Assembly: GCA_047975025.1 (NCBI GenBank)
Contig: JBKECY010000079.1
Span: 5,584-69,583 of the forward strand
Length of the DNA: 64,000 nt
Reading direction: 5' to 3'
Source: JBKECY01 sp047975025
GTDB lineage: Bacteria > Bacillota > Clostridia > Lachnospirales > Lachnospiraceae
Shown here: in pieces, positions 34,116 through 43,258 of the stretch
Layout: each line of letters opens with the position of its first letter
How positions within the stretch are numbered: position 1 is the stretch's first letter
Made by a program: the position numbers and the translations under genes
The notes under the pieces: model-generated
What the model was told of the DNA's origin: nothing
The model's database searches: none
Seen by the model: the letters and a program-made list of their open reading frames with translations, nothing else

Positions 34116-34172
34116 GAAAAAGTGTACTATTAGAGAAATAAAAAATAGAATGCGCAATTTAAGGAGAATTGT

Positions 34173-35022
34173 ATGGGTAAGAAAGAATGGAAAGAGACTT
34201 TGCATGTTAAAGGTGTGGAGATAGCATTATTCACAGATGATTTCCAAGATGAATTTTTATCTTTGACTGATATTGCAAAATATAAAAACCCCGAATATTC
34301 AAGTGATGTAATTAATAACTGGTTGCGTAATAGAAATACAATAGAGTATTTGGGAAAGTTTGTATAACCCCAACTTCAATTCTCTCGAATTCGAGGGAAT
34401 TGAAAAAGAGGCTGGAAAGAATACATTTGTTTTAACTCCGAAAAGATGGATTAGTGCAGTGAATGCAATTGGAATGATTTCTAAGCAGGGCCGTTATGCC
34501 TCAACATATGCGCATAAAGATATTGCATTGAAATTTGCTTCATGGATTTCTCCGGAATTTGAATTATATATTATTAAGGATTACCAAAGGTTAAAAAGCG
34601 AAGAAAGTAATCGCCTATCATTGAATTGGAATTTGAATCGCGAATTATCCAAATTGAACTACAAAATTCATACAAATGCAATAAAAGAGCATATTATTCC
34701 CAAAATACTCACCCCACAGCAAATGGCCATTACATATGCCAACGAAGCCGATGTACTAAATATATCCTTATTTGGAATGACTGCAAAAGAATGGAGAAAC
34801 ATCAACCCTGATAAAAAAGGAAATATACGTGATGACGCGACACTAAATCAACTACTAGTTCTCGCAAATATGGAAAGTTATAATGCGGTTCTTATTGAGC
34901 AGGGAAAAAGTCAATCTGAACGGTTAAAGCTTTTAAACGATTTGGCAATAAAGCAATTAGAGACTATTGCAAAATTAAGTACTGTGGCCATTCAAAGACT
35001 AGAGAAAAAGTCAAAAAAATAA
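34173..35022 (+). pseudogene. KilA-N domain protein gene with frameshift
   Basis: Two frames together encode one KilA-N domain protein. Frame one (34173-34367) gives LSLTDIAKYKNPEYSSDVINNWLRNRNTIEYLGKF and then a stop. Frame two resumes at about 34360 with YNPNFNSLEFEGIEKEAGKNTFVLTPKRWISAVNAIGMISKQGRYASTYAHKDIALKFASWIS. Intact homologues have a short W-containing linker between these parts, so a small deletion around 34354-34360 seems to have caused the shift. KilA-N proteins are DNA-binding proteins of phages and mobile elements. The gene is distinctly more AT-rich than its neighbours, suggesting transfer. The C-terminal coiled coil (about 34860-35020) is intact. Confidence 0.82.
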
Positions 35023-35082
35023 TTAGTAAAGTCAGGAGTCGGAAAAATGTTTTTAGGAACTCTGGCAAATTCAAAATAAAGG

Positions 35083-35111
35083 TTGCACTCGCCAGTATAA
35101 GATACTACAAT
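35083..35111 (+). promoter_or_regulatory. Promoter of the NUDIX hydrolase gene
   Basis: TTGCAC (35083-35088) and TACAAT (35106-35111) are separated by 17 bp, about 50 bases before the GTG start at 35161. The region 35023-35082 holds nothing else that I can identify. Confidence 0.65.
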
Positions 35112-35160
35112 TAAGAACAGACATTGAAGGATTCTTTAATAGATTTTATGGAGGTTTCAC

Positions 35161-36057
35161 GTGATACAGGATATTTATCCACATAAATTTGATAATCAAT
35201 ACAAAAAACCACTGCCTAAGCCCCAGGATTACCTGCTGGTATTCGAAAATACGGACATGTATATGTATTTAGAGGGGGATAAGGAGAGGCTCCCGACCTA
35301 TGAGCAAGTCTGTACGGAATTTCCACAGGCGCAGGACAAGATTCATGCATCCGGCAAGTTACAGATTATATATTTGTTTTCGGTAGATGAGAAAAAGTTC
35401 TTTTTGGGATTACATCTTAAAATGCATGATACAAAGCATCTGGTGAAGCGTAATATTCAGATGTTTCGCGAACTGCAGCCCTCCTGGTGTGGCTTCGCGG
35501 GGATTACGGGGCACCAGCTGTACAAATGGTATTCGGATCATGTGTATTGTGGGCGGTGTGCACACCCCATGTCCCACAAAGAAGACGAAAGAGCTTTAAA
35601 ATGCGCAAAATGCGGTCAGATTGAATACCCTAAAATCTCCCCGGCTATCATCGTGGGTGTTATCAAAGATAATAAAATACTTATGTCCAAATATGCCAAT
35701 CGAGAGAATAAACGCTATGCACTTTTGGCCGGGTTTTCTGAAATCGGAGAGACACTGGAAGAAACGGTTAAGCGGGAAGTCATGGAAGAAGTTGGCGTTA
35801 AGGTAAAGGATATAACTTATTATAAAAACCAGCCCTGGGCATTTTCGGAGTCTTTGCTGGTGGGATTTTTTGCCAGGCTGGAGGGAAGTGACAAGATTAC
35901 TCTGGATGAAACGGAGCTTGAGATGGCAAACTGGTTTGAACGCAAGGATATTCCGAAGAATGATTTGACGATCAGTCTGACGGCGGAAATGATTGAGACC
36001 TTTCGACAGAACAAGGTAGTCTTCAAGACCAAGGAAAGCCCCTACCAGAAGCCGTAA
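35161..36057 (+). CDS. nudC: NAD(+)/NADH pyrophosphatase, NUDIX family
   Basis: This 298-residue protein has an N-terminal domain, a zinc ribbon (YCGRCAHPM and KCAKCGQIEYP, about 125-150) and a C-terminal NUDIX domain. The box GFSEIGETLEETVKREVMEEVGV (about 200-222) matches GX5EX7REUXEEXGU. This order is that of NudC, which hydrolyses NAD(H) and, in Escherichia coli, removes NAD caps from RNA. The start is GTG at 35161, six bases after GGAGG. The downstream gene begins 44 bases after the stop, so they may be co-transcribed. Confidence 0.88.
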   Translation: MIQDIYPHKFDNQYKKPLPKPQDYLLVFENTDMYMYLEGDKERLPTYEQVCTEFPQAQDKIHASGKLQIIYLFSVDEKKFFLGLHLKMHDTKHLVKRNIQMFRELQPSWCGFAGITGHQLYKWYSDHVYCGRCAHPMSHKEDERALKCAKCGQIEYPKISPAIIVGVIKDNKILMSKYANRENKRYALLAGFSEIGETLEETVKREVMEEVGVKVKDITYYKNQPWAFSESLLVGFFARLEGSDKITLDETELEMANWFERKDIPKNDLTISLTAEMIETFRQNKVVFKTKESPYQKP

Positions 36058-36101
36058 AACAGCGTTTTTTTGACACACAAGGGATGAAGGAAGGATATGG
36101 T

Positions 36102-37679
36102 ATGGAAGTCAGACTGCTTCGTAACAAACCATTTCTCTATATAACAGAATTTTTTGCAGGGATGTCAGTCATGGCGGTTGAGCTGGGAGCCAGTCGCCTT
36201 CTGGCACCCTATTTTAGTTCTTCGCAAATCGTATGGACAGTCATTATTGGTGTCATCATGATTGCATTGGCAATTGGCAATGTATGGGGCGGTCGTCTGG
36301 CGGATAAAAAGCATAATCCGGAGGGGTTGTACCTGAGAATTCTTGTGGCAGCGGTCTGGATTGCACTGATTCCATTTCTTGGGCGTTATATGATTGTCGG
36401 CATTTCCTTGCTGCTGGCAGTGTTTGTAAACCATAATATCTTAGTATGGGCAGCACTTTTGACCTGTCTGGTGATTTTTGCGTTCCCCTGTGTTTTATTT
36501 GGGACAGTGACCCCTTCGCTGATTAAATTTTCTGTGAAAGATCTGGATAAAAACGGTAAGACGGTGGGTGAACTGGGGGCGCTCAATACCATTGGAAGTA
36601 TTCTGGGAACCTTCCTTCCGACGTTTATTACCATTCCGGCGTTTGGTACGGCAGCGACTTTCTTGATTTTTTCGGCGGTATTGGCGGTGATTGCGATTGT
36701 ATATTTTATTTCGGCAGGCAGGCGCAGCATAGTTTGCCTTGTGGCAGTGGTTCTTCTGCTTGTGTTGGCCATACGATCTCCCAAAGTCAGTTTTGCTTTT
36801 TGGCAGGATGATCTTACGAAGGAGGAAGAGTCCATCTATAATTATCTGCAGGTGAAAGAAAGCGATACAGAAATCACCCTGTCAACAAATGTGTTGTTTG
36901 GTGTACAGTCAGTTAAGATGAAAGAGGACGAGCTGACGGGCCTGTATTATGACTATGCACTCGCGGCGCCGGTGATGGCAGGAGTTACAACCAAGACAGA
37001 TAATGAAATTCTGGTTTTGGGACTGGGAAGCGGTACGTTTGCAGACTATTGTCTGAAATATTTCGAGGATATAGTCATAGAAGGTGTGGAAATCGACAAG
37101 AAAATTGTTGATTTGGCATATGAATATTTTGATTTGGATAAGTCAGTTCAAGTTACGGTCGGTGATGCAAGAGCGTATCTTACCGCTTCTGAAAAAAAGT
37201 ATGATGTGATTATGGTGGATGCCTATCAGGATATTACGATTCCGTTTCAAATGTCTACCATAGAGTTTTTTGCGCAGGTCAAACAGCATCTCAAAGACAC
37301 AGGCGTTATGGTAGTGAATCTGAATTTACAGTCGGAAGGGAAGGATTCGATTAACGAATACCTCTGTAATACAATAGGAACTGTATTTCCGTATGTCTAC
37401 GCGGCTGATGTTAAGGGAATCAACAGTGAGGTATTTGCGACAAGCTCTGCAAGTGCGCTTCAATCCTTAAAGACAAACCGGACACAGTTGGATAACGAGG
37501 CATTAGTGGCTTTGCTCGAAACCGTAGCCGACCAGTTGGAACCGGTCGAAGCGGGAGACAACATACTGACGGATGACAAGGCACCGGTAGAGCTGCTGGG
37601 AATGAAGGCGCTTGATGAAGTCATCGCAGATGAACTGGAGTATTACAGAGGCATATATCTGGGAGATGCAGATAAGTAA
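36102..37679 (+). CDS. Membrane-bound spermidine synthase-like protein
   Basis: This protein of about 525 residues has a hydrophobic N-terminal half with seven or more membrane segments (to about residue 225; ELGASRLLAPYFSSSQIVWTVIIG, GGRLADKKHNP). A C-terminal Rossmann domain is related to spermidine synthase (ILVLGLGSGTF, VEGVEIDKKIVDLAYEYF, VTVGDARAYL, YDVIMVDAYQDITIPFQM). This fused form is widespread, but its product is unproven. The catalytic Asp-rich sites are present, so a polyamine or related aminopropyl transfer is plausible. The start at 36102 is preferred over an ATG six codons earlier because AAGGAAGGA precedes it at the right distance. Confidence 0.85.
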   Translation: MEVRLLRNKPFLYITEFFAGMSVMAVELGASRLLAPYFSSSQIVWTVIIGVIMIALAIGNVWGGRLADKKHNPEGLYLRILVAAVWIALIPFLGRYMIVGISLLLAVFVNHNILVWAALLTCLVIFAFPCVLFGTVTPSLIKFSVKDLDKNGKTVGELGALNTIGSILGTFLPTFITIPAFGTAATFLIFSAVLAVIAIVYFISAGRRSIVCLVAVVLLLVLAIRSPKVSFAFWQDDLTKEEESIYNYLQVKESDTEITLSTNVLFGVQSVKMKEDELTGLYYDYALAAPVMAGVTTKTDNEILVLGLGSGTFADYCLKYFEDIVIEGVEIDKKIVDLAYEYFDLDKSVQVTVGDARAYLTASEKKYDVIMVDAYQDITIPFQMSTIEFFAQVKQHLKDTGVMVVNLNLQSEGKDSINEYLCNTIGTVFPYVYAADVKGINSEVFATSSASALQSLKTNRTQLDNEALVALLETVADQLEPVEAGDNILTDDKAPVELLGMKALDEVIADELEYYRGIYLGDADK

Positions 37680-37681
37680 TA

Positions 37682-38620
37682 TTAAAGCGTTTCGTAGTAG
37701 TCTGCTATTTTCCGTGTTTTTAAAAGCACGAGTTCTTTGAGTTTGGCGGGATAGATAGCGCTGATTTCCATGCCAAAAGAAGAAAAATAATTGGAAATGA
37801 ACTTTTCTTCTCCAGGATTGTAAAAACCTTTGATACATGCTCTGCCGTCTTTGTAATCTAGCGACATGGAGGGGTAATGTTCTTTAAAAAACAGATCTGC
37901 TCCTTTGGAGGTTACAAAGACTTCAAAGTCGACGGCATTCTGTTTCTTGAAGAGATTGTTAGTAGTAGATTTTAGTTTTTCAATAGAAATCGGTGTGTGA
38001 CATGCAGCATCCAGCTTTGTAATCTTATCGCATCGTAACACTTGTATTTGGCCAGATACATGATTATAAGCTGTCGCATACCACTGTCCATAAGAGGAGG
38101 TGACAGCGAAAAATTGAAGGGTTATTTTTTGTACATCATGCCCTTTTTTATAGCTAACAGAGCTCACCTTATTTTCGAGGGCATGTTCTAAAATATCCTT
38201 TAGAAAGGGGCTGCTGTTAGGGTGTTTTTGAGAGGCCAGCGAAAAAATCTTCTCCATTTTTTTCAGTTTTGCAATGTGCTCTCCTGAAAGGCAGGATTCA
38301 AATTTTAATTTCAGTTTTGCAAGGTCCAGATGAAACGGAGTAGATTGATATGCGCGTAAGGTCAGCATCGCAAAATATAGAGAATACAATTCATCAATTG
38401 TGAAAATAATGGGTGACAGGAGCCGGTTTTTTAGAATACCATAGCGCCCATGTCGTCCATGCTCTGCATAAATCGGCATGCCAATAGCTTCCAACGACTG
38501 AATATCCCGCAAAGCGGTACTTTTTGAAATCTGATATCTTGTCATCAGGTTCTTTAAATTAAAAAAATCCTTATTATTAAGGTAAATCATCATTTCGGCA
38601 AGACGTTCTGATTTATTCAT
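37682..38620 (-). CDS. WYL-domain transcriptional regulator
   Basis: This regulator of 312 residues has an N-terminal DeoR-like helix-turn-helix (about 3-55; FNLKNLMTRYQISKSTALRDIQSLEAIG) and a WYL ligand-binding domain. The middle carries WYATAYNHVSGQIQVLRCDKIT (WYA in place of WYL), followed by the C-terminal WCX extension. These YafY-type proteins sense small molecules or nucleic acid fragments. The start ATG at 38620 has AAGGAG seven bases upstream. It is divergent from the flavin-binding protein at 38702, which it probably regulates. A possible operator is the AAAAGGT/ACCTTTT inverted repeat at 38641-38667. Confidence 0.88.
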   Translation of the reverse strand: MNKSERLAEMMIYLNNKDFFNLKNLMTRYQISKSTALRDIQSLEAIGMPIYAEHGRHGRYGILKNRLLSPIIFTIDELYSLYFAMLTLRAYQSTPFHLDLAKLKLKFESCLSGEHIAKLKKMEKIFSLASQKHPNSSPFLKDILEHALENKVSSVSYKKGHDVQKITLQFFAVTSSYGQWYATAYNHVSGQIQVLRCDKITKLDAACHTPISIEKLKSTTNNLFKKQNAVDFEVFVTSKGADLFFKEHYPSMSLDYKDGRACIKGFYNPGEEKFISNYFSSFGMEISAIYPAKLKELVLLKTRKIADYYETL

Positions 38621-38655
38621 AAGCACGCTCCTTATACGTTAAAAGGTTTCTGTAT

Positions 38656-38683
38656 TTGACACCTTTTTATATTATACTATAAA
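38656..38683 (+). promoter_or_regulatory. Promoter of the PNPOx-like gene with a candidate operator
   Basis: TTGACA (38656-38661) and TATAAA (38678-38683) are separated by 16 bp. An inverted repeat AAAAGGT...ACCTTTT spans 38641-38667 and overlaps the -35 box. It lies between the divergent WYL regulator gene and the target gene. Confidence 0.65.
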
Positions 38684-38701
38684 TAAAAAAGGAGACCAAC
38701 C

Positions 38702-39118
38702 ATGAATACATTAAAAGAATTTAAAAGAATGATGAAAGCACAAAATGAAATTGCGCTGGCAACAAGTAATAACGGTCAGCCGAATGTAAGAATTGTAAAC
38801 TTTTATTATGATGAAATTGAAAAAGTCATATATTTTTCAACCTTTAGTGATAATCAAAAAATCAGCGAATTTATATGTAACGACCGGATTGCCTTTACGA
38901 CAATCCCTTTAGCAGGCGTAGAACATGTCAAAGCACAAGGTACGGTAATAAAAAGCAGTCGCTCCATCTATGATGTGGAAGAGGAGTTCACTCAGAAAAT
39001 CGAGGGGTATGATGAGACTATAACGCAGGCCGGAGAGTATTTGGAGCTGTTCGAAATTCGCTTTACTGAAGCAGTTGTTACCCTGGATTTTGAAAACATT
39101 GAAACGCTGGAGATTTGA
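38702..39118 (+). CDS. Pyridoxamine 5'-phosphate oxidase-fold flavoprotein
   Basis: This is a split-barrel flavin-binding protein of 138 residues. The motifs NEIALATSNNGQPNVRIVNFYYD and KVIYFSTFSDNQKISEFICNDRIAFTTIP match the PNPOx-like family. Members reduce or bind FMN or F420-type cofactors and small substrates, but no specific function can be given. The gene is divergent from the WYL regulator and is the likely target of it. The start ATG is preceded by AAAGGAGA. Confidence 0.85.
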   Translation: MNTLKEFKRMMKAQNEIALATSNNGQPNVRIVNFYYDEIEKVIYFSTFSDNQKISEFICNDRIAFTTIPLAGVEHVKAQGTVIKSSRSIYDVEEEFTQKIEGYDETITQAGEYLELFEIRFTEAVVTLDFENIETLEI

Positions 39119-39233
39119 TGAAGTATTTTAAACGGTGCCGTCCCCTCGGATTTGTGGTATAGTATATCTGACAGAACTGTCTGCAGCAGTCCCCCAACTG
39201 AGTAAACCGCTGGTGAAAGGGTTAGAATACGAT

Positions 39234-40220
39234 ATGAATCAACTGGAAAAATATCAAACATTAATTATATTTGCCGCTATGCCGCTTGGAATATTACTGG
39301 GGCAGATTCCATTTTTGGAGCGATATGCCGAGAATCTGGTGACGCCGTGTTTGTTTGTGATGCTGTTCGGCGCTTTTTTGAATATTCCGTTAAAGGAGTA
39401 TCACAAAGCATTTACCAATATACGTTTTTCTCTTACGGTGGTGTTGATAAATTTTGTATGGACGCCACTATTCGTCTGGGCATTGGGCAAAGTGTTCCTT
39501 GCGCATTCCCCCATACTGCAGATTGGATTCATTATGCTGATGGTAACACCATGTACAGACTGGTATCTGATTTTTACCGGTGTAGCCAAAGGAAATGTGT
39601 CATTATCAGCCACTGTACTTCCGGTCAATCTGGTACTGCAGGTACTGTTGCTGCCGGTCTACCTGCTTATATTCGGCGGTGTCTCAGGGACGGTCAATAG
39701 CGGGGAAGTTGTTAAAAGTGTACTCCTTATGCTGCTTCTGCCATTTGCACTGGCACAAATCGGAAAGTGGCTTCTGAACAAAATTAAAACGGTAGCAAAA
39801 AGAGAAAAAGCATATAGTCTGTTTGGTTCTTCTCAGACGATTTTGCTTGCAGCCGCGATTATGGCTATGTTCATTGCCAAAGGAAAAAGTCTGCTGGAAA
39901 GCCTGCATGTTGTAGCGATTTTATTGGTTCCGATTCTTTTATTTTATGGCATTAATTTTATACTGGCACAAGGCGTAGGCAGGGGCTTTCGCTATTCCTA
40001 TGAGGATACAGCCAGTCTGACTTTGACTACGATTGCGAAAAATTCACCAATGACGCTGGGCGTTGCACTTTTGGCATTTCCGGATGAACCTTTGATTCAT
40101 CTGATTATGATTATTGAGCCGCTGATTGAATTGCCTGCCATGCTATTGATAACCCGAATACTGCTGCTGCTTAGAAAGCGAAGCCTGGCACAGACCGCGG
40201 GACGAAATATAGAGAAATAG
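39234..40220 (+). CDS. Bile acid:sodium symporter/ACR3-superfamily transporter
   Basis: This membrane transporter of about 328 residues has ten hydrophobic segments and belongs to the BART superfamily (bile acid symporter, arsenical resistance-3). The segment MLMVTPCTDWYLIFTGVAKGNVSLSAT holds the conserved Cys-containing motif of the ACR3 branch. A second core region, ASLTLTTIAKNSPMTLGVALLAFPDEP, corresponds to the other crossover helix. No ars genes are nearby, so arsenite efflux is only one possibility. The start is chosen at ATG 39234; upstream in-frame codons are open and start near a GTG that also follows a purine-rich stretch. The S4 protein gene follows after 10 bases. Confidence 0.82.
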   Translation: MNQLEKYQTLIIFAAMPLGILLGQIPFLERYAENLVTPCLFVMLFGAFLNIPLKEYHKAFTNIRFSLTVVLINFVWTPLFVWALGKVFLAHSPILQIGFIMLMVTPCTDWYLIFTGVAKGNVSLSATVLPVNLVLQVLLLPVYLLIFGGVSGTVNSGEVVKSVLLMLLLPFALAQIGKWLLNKIKTVAKREKAYSLFGSSQTILLAAAIMAMFIAKGKSLLESLHVVAILLVPILLFYGINFILAQGVGRGFRYSYEDTASLTLTTIAKNSPMTLGVALLAFPDEPLIHLIMIIEPLIELPAMLLITRILLLLRKRSLAQTAGRNIEK

Positions 40221-40230
40221 GAGAACGCAG

Positions 40231-40965
40231 ATGGATAGTACGGTATTTGCCCGCATGGAGGATTTGGCAGTTCGTGCACAAAAGAGAGGTATGGCCTATT
40301 CCAAATTCCTGACGGCTGAGGAGGCTGCACAGGTACAGCGGCATTTTGCGGGACGACGAGATATACGTATGCTGCTTGACGGTGGATTTACTGATGCTGA
40401 ACGAAGCGTGGCTGTGTTCGTAAATCCCGAATGGGGAAGTTATGACAGAGAGGAAGTACTGGCGGCGGTTCTAATCGAGGTGCGCAGACAGGACACCCTG
40501 ACACATCGCGATGTGCTGGGCTCTGTGCTGGGTCTTGGACTGGAGCGCAGTATTCTTGGAGATATCTATGTGGGGGAACAGATTTATCTGATCTGCCTGG
40601 CAGATCTGGCAGAATATATCATTGAAAATCTTAAAAAGGCGGGGCGTATTGGGTTAAGGGCACAGCGTCTGTCCCTGTCCGCGCTGCCGGAGATTACACA
40701 CGCGCTGGAAGAAAGTACGGATACGGTAGCCTCCCTAAGATTAGATGCCGTCTCCGCGTCCATGTTTCGCCTGTCGCGCGGCATCGCTGCCGAGTACATA
40801 CGGCAGGGGAAAGTCCAATTGGCGCATATGCCTTGTGAGGACCCGGCTAAAATGGTGCAGACGGATGCAATAATTTCAATACGCGGCTTAGGACGGGGAA
40901 AAATACTGGAAATCGGTGGGCAGTCCAAGAAGAATCGCACATGGATACGATATGGAATATATTGA
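40231..40965 (+). CDS. S4-domain RNA-binding protein, YlmH family
   Basis: This 244-residue protein is of the YlmH family, associated in Firmicutes with the cell division gene cluster and with ribosome rescue. The C-terminal S4 RNA-binding domain (about 170-230) has DAVSASMFRLSRGIAAEYIRQGKVQLAH, and the N-terminal domain has YSKFLTAEEAAQVQR. Its usual neighbours (sepF, divIVA, ileS) are absent here, so it is in an unusual location. The spacing of 10 bases suggests co-transcription with the upstream transporter. Ribosome binding site is AGGAGA. Confidence 0.88.
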   Translation: MDSTVFARMEDLAVRAQKRGMAYSKFLTAEEAAQVQRHFAGRRDIRMLLDGGFTDAERSVAVFVNPEWGSYDREEVLAAVLIEVRRQDTLTHRDVLGSVLGLGLERSILGDIYVGEQIYLICLADLAEYIIENLKKAGRIGLRAQRLSLSALPEITHALEESTDTVASLRLDAVSASMFRLSRGIAAEYIRQGKVQLAHMPCEDPAKMVQTDAIISIRGLGRGKILEIGGQSKKNRTWIRYGIY

Positions 40966-41094
40966 TATATTGTTTGAATACAGAACTTGTTTTTGCATAG
41001 GGAAAGAGCCCGCTTGCGCAGGCTCTGAAAGGAAAATTGAAAAAAGTTTAATTCGTGTTGCTATTTGGTTGTAAATATATCATACTTTAAATTT

Positions 41095-41145
41095 GTGAAA
41101 GTAATGTGAAAGTAATGTGAAAATAAAATGTAAATAATGTGAAAA
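41095..41145 (+). repeat. Degenerate tandem repeat, unit GTGAAAGTAAT
   Basis: Two exact copies of an 11-bp unit (41095-41105, 41106-41116) are followed by diverged copies (GTGAAAATAAAAT, GTAAATAAT, GTGAAAA). The array lies directly upstream of the DnaQ-like gene. A short hairpin (AGAGCC/GGCTCT, 41005-41026) without a T tract precedes it. Confidence 0.7.
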
Positions 41146-41182
41146 GCAGAGTGTGCCTGATGAGCAATGGAGAGCAAAAGCG

Positions 41183-41857
41183 ATGATGGAATGGAACAAG
41201 GGCAAGGATCGGAGGACTTATGTTGAAGACTATGTTGTCTTCGATCTGGAAACAACAGGAATCAGTGTAGCAAAAGATGAAATCATAGAAATTGCGGCGG
41301 TTAAAGTAAAAGGTCATAAAATCGTGGATACATTCTCTACCTTTGTCAATCCGGGCAGACCAATTCCCAGCCAGGCAACCAGAGTTAACGGAATCACAGA
41401 TGCGATGGTCGCCGGGGCACCGACCATTGAAAAAGGCGTGTCGGATTTTTTGCGGTTTGCTGAGAAATTCGTGCTGGTAGGACATAACATCCGCTCCTTT
41501 GATCTTAAATTCATTTATCAGGCGGCCAATCAACTGCTGAATCTAAGTGTTGACAATGATTACGTCGACACACTGCCCATGGCCAGAAGCAGTCTGCCGC
41601 AGTTGACTTCGTATAAACTTGGTGTGATTTCAGAGTTTTTTCACATTGACACACAAGGGGCGCACAGAGCCCTTAATGATTGTATGATGAACCAGCGCTG
41701 TTTTGAAGAGCTGGGTAAATTAGCGCCGCAGGTGCAGGTGCAGCTCTGCCCCAGATGCGGCAGTACCCTTGCCAAAAGAAATGGGAAGTTCGGTGCTTTC
41801 TGGGGCTGTACCGGTTTCCCCGATTGCCGTTTTACGAAGAATATTACAGAAGGCTAA
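41183..41857 (+). CDS. DnaQ-like 3'-5' exonuclease fused to a topoisomerase-type zinc ribbon
   Basis: This 224-residue protein has a DEDDh exonuclease domain. The catalytic acids are in VVFDLETTG, GHNIRSFDLKF and the Exo III motif HRALNDC. The C-terminal 40 residues form a topoisomerase I-type zinc finger (LCPRCGSTLAKRNGKFGAFWGCTGFPDCRF) with four Cys. The exonuclease belongs to the PolC/epsilon class of proofreading and repair nucleases. The zinc ribbon would add single-stranded DNA binding. The start is uncertain: a GTG at 41153 is possible, but ATG 41183 has GGAGAG upstream. The PucR-type regulator follows 12 bases later. Confidence 0.88.
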   Translation: MMEWNKGKDRRTYVEDYVVFDLETTGISVAKDEIIEIAAVKVKGHKIVDTFSTFVNPGRPIPSQATRVNGITDAMVAGAPTIEKGVSDFLRFAEKFVLVGHNIRSFDLKFIYQAANQLLNLSVDNDYVDTLPMARSSLPQLTSYKLGVISEFFHIDTQGAHRALNDCMMNQRCFEELGKLAPQVQVQLCPRCGSTLAKRNGKFGAFWGCTGFPDCRFTKNITEG

Positions 41858-41869
41858 AAAGGTATTTAG

Positions 41870-43051
41870 ATGATCTATGTAAAGGATTTGCTGGAACTCG
41901 AAAGTTTTAGAACGTTCGATACCATCGGTGAGCGGGTGGGAATGAACCGCAGAGTATCGTGGCCGAACATTGCACAGACAGCCAGTATCAAGGAATGGCT
42001 GGTGGGGGGCGATGTGATTTTGATGACCGGAATCGGGCTGCAGGTCACAGCGGATTTTCTCAACAGCATTCTCAAACAGGCCGTTGAGGGTAACGCAGCC
42101 TGCCTGGTGATCCTGCTGCATGAGGACCATATTACCAAAGTGCCCGAAGAGTCAATCCAATATGCAGTTGAGCGGGATATCCAGATTTTTCAGGCACCTT
42201 GGGATACTCGTTTATCCAATGTAATCATGGATGTTTCGAGCCTTGCGTTCAATGACCTGCACAAAGAAGCCCTGATGAATGAGTTCATGGAAAAATTATT
42301 GACGAATCATCTGGATTTTGCAGATGCGGGGAATCAGGAAAAACTGAAGAAAAATCATCTGTACCATGCTAAGCAAACGGCGATTGCCCGGTTTTATAAT
42401 GTTCCCGGGGCGGAAAAGGGTGAAAAAGACACCTATATCACAACACAAAAGCAGATGTGCTCTTTTATGTATACGTATCTGAAATCCTATCTGACACATC
42501 TATACTATATCGTCAGAAACGATGAAATGATTTTTGTATTTGGTCAGGGTGCTTACGACAAAGAGGGAATTCTGCAGTTGTTCGAACACCTTTCAGATGA
42601 GCTTGGCCGCACCTTTCCCGAAGCACAATTTCTGTTCGGTATTGGAAATCCTGTGGAGCATGCACAACAACTGTCCCTAAGCTATGAGCAGGCCAAAAAG
42701 GCGTTGCTCGTAAGGAAGTGCAAAACGGTTGTGGATTACGATGGTCTGGGAATCTTTCAGCTGCTGCTAGAGATCAAAGACCAGAGACGTATTGCCGAGT
42801 ATGTGGACAAGGAACTGCATGCGTTGTTTGAATTCGACCGGAAAAATCATCAGGAGCTGGTAAAAACGCTGCAGTGCTATCTGCAGTGCAATGCAAGTCT
42901 GGTACATGCGGCAGCGCAGTTGTACATACACCGCAATACCTTAATCAAACGCATAGAAAAAATCGAAGAAATCCTTCAAGTTTCTTTGAAAGATGCGGCG
43001 ACAAGAAATACATATTATAATTGTTTTACACTGTTGGAATACTTAGAGTGA
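41870..43051 (+). CDS. PucR-family transcriptional regulator
   Basis: This regulator of 393 residues has a full PucR layout. It contains an N-terminal PucR sensor domain (about 1-125; IYVKDLLELESFRTF, WLVGGDVILMTGIGL), a middle GGDEF-like region and a C-terminal HTH_30 (CNASLVHAAAQLYIHRNTLIKRIEKIEEIL). PucR proteins control purine catabolism. The three downstream genes encode a nucleobase permease, a hydrolase and a nucleoside-type binding protein, so the target is probably this cluster. It starts 12 bases after the exonuclease gene, with which it may be co-transcribed. Confidence 0.9.
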   Translation: MIYVKDLLELESFRTFDTIGERVGMNRRVSWPNIAQTASIKEWLVGGDVILMTGIGLQVTADFLNSILKQAVEGNAACLVILLHEDHITKVPEESIQYAVERDIQIFQAPWDTRLSNVIMDVSSLAFNDLHKEALMNEFMEKLLTNHLDFADAGNQEKLKKNHLYHAKQTAIARFYNVPGAEKGEKDTYITTQKQMCSFMYTYLKSYLTHLYYIVRNDEMIFVFGQGAYDKEGILQLFEHLSDELGRTFPEAQFLFGIGNPVEHAQQLSLSYEQAKKALLVRKCKTVVDYDGLGIFQLLLEIKDQRRIAEYVDKELHALFEFDRKNHQELVKTLQCYLQCNASLVHAAAQLYIHRNTLIKRIEKIEEILQVSLKDAATRNTYYNCFTLLEYLE

Positions 43052-43060
43052 AGCGTGTTA

Positions 43061-43089
43061 TTGCAAGCCTATTATACGATTCGTATACT
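43061..43089 (+). promoter_or_regulatory. Promoter of the nucleobase permease cluster with TATACGA repeats
   Basis: TTGCAA (43061-43066) and TATACT (43084-43089) are separated by 17 bp, 10 bases after the pucR stop. The word TATACGA or its complement occurs three times (about 43074-43080, 43081-43087 and 43106-43112), including a 9-bp inverted repeat TTCGTATAC/GTATACGAA (43080-43088 with 43105-43113). These look like binding sites for the adjacent PucR-type regulator. Confidence 0.65.
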
Positions 43090-43163
43090 GAATTCTCAGA
43101 AAAAGTATACGAAGCATACATTGTAGGGGCGGAGAAATCATGCTAGTATCATTTGAAGTAAGG

Positions 43164-43199
43164 CAATGGGGCCCGATATGGCGCCCATTGTCTTTTTTT
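43164..43199 (+). terminator. Intrinsic terminator in the leader of the nucleobase permease gene
   Basis: CAATGGG-GCC (43164-43173) pairs with GGC-GCCCATTG (43180-43190), with one bulged base, followed by TCTTTTTTT. It lies about 75 bases downstream of the predicted promoter and 60 bases upstream of the permease ATG. It could therefore act as an attenuator and not just as the pucR terminator. Confidence 0.8.
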
Positions 43200-43258
43200 G
43201 CGTCAATGTAACTGCAAAATGAGCAATGCTCGTGACTTCAAGTGAAAGGATGAAGAAT

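Noticed and set aside
43095..43258. Purine riboswitch in the permease leader
   Set aside because: The conserved junction elements of the purine aptamer were not found. Only the terminator is supported.
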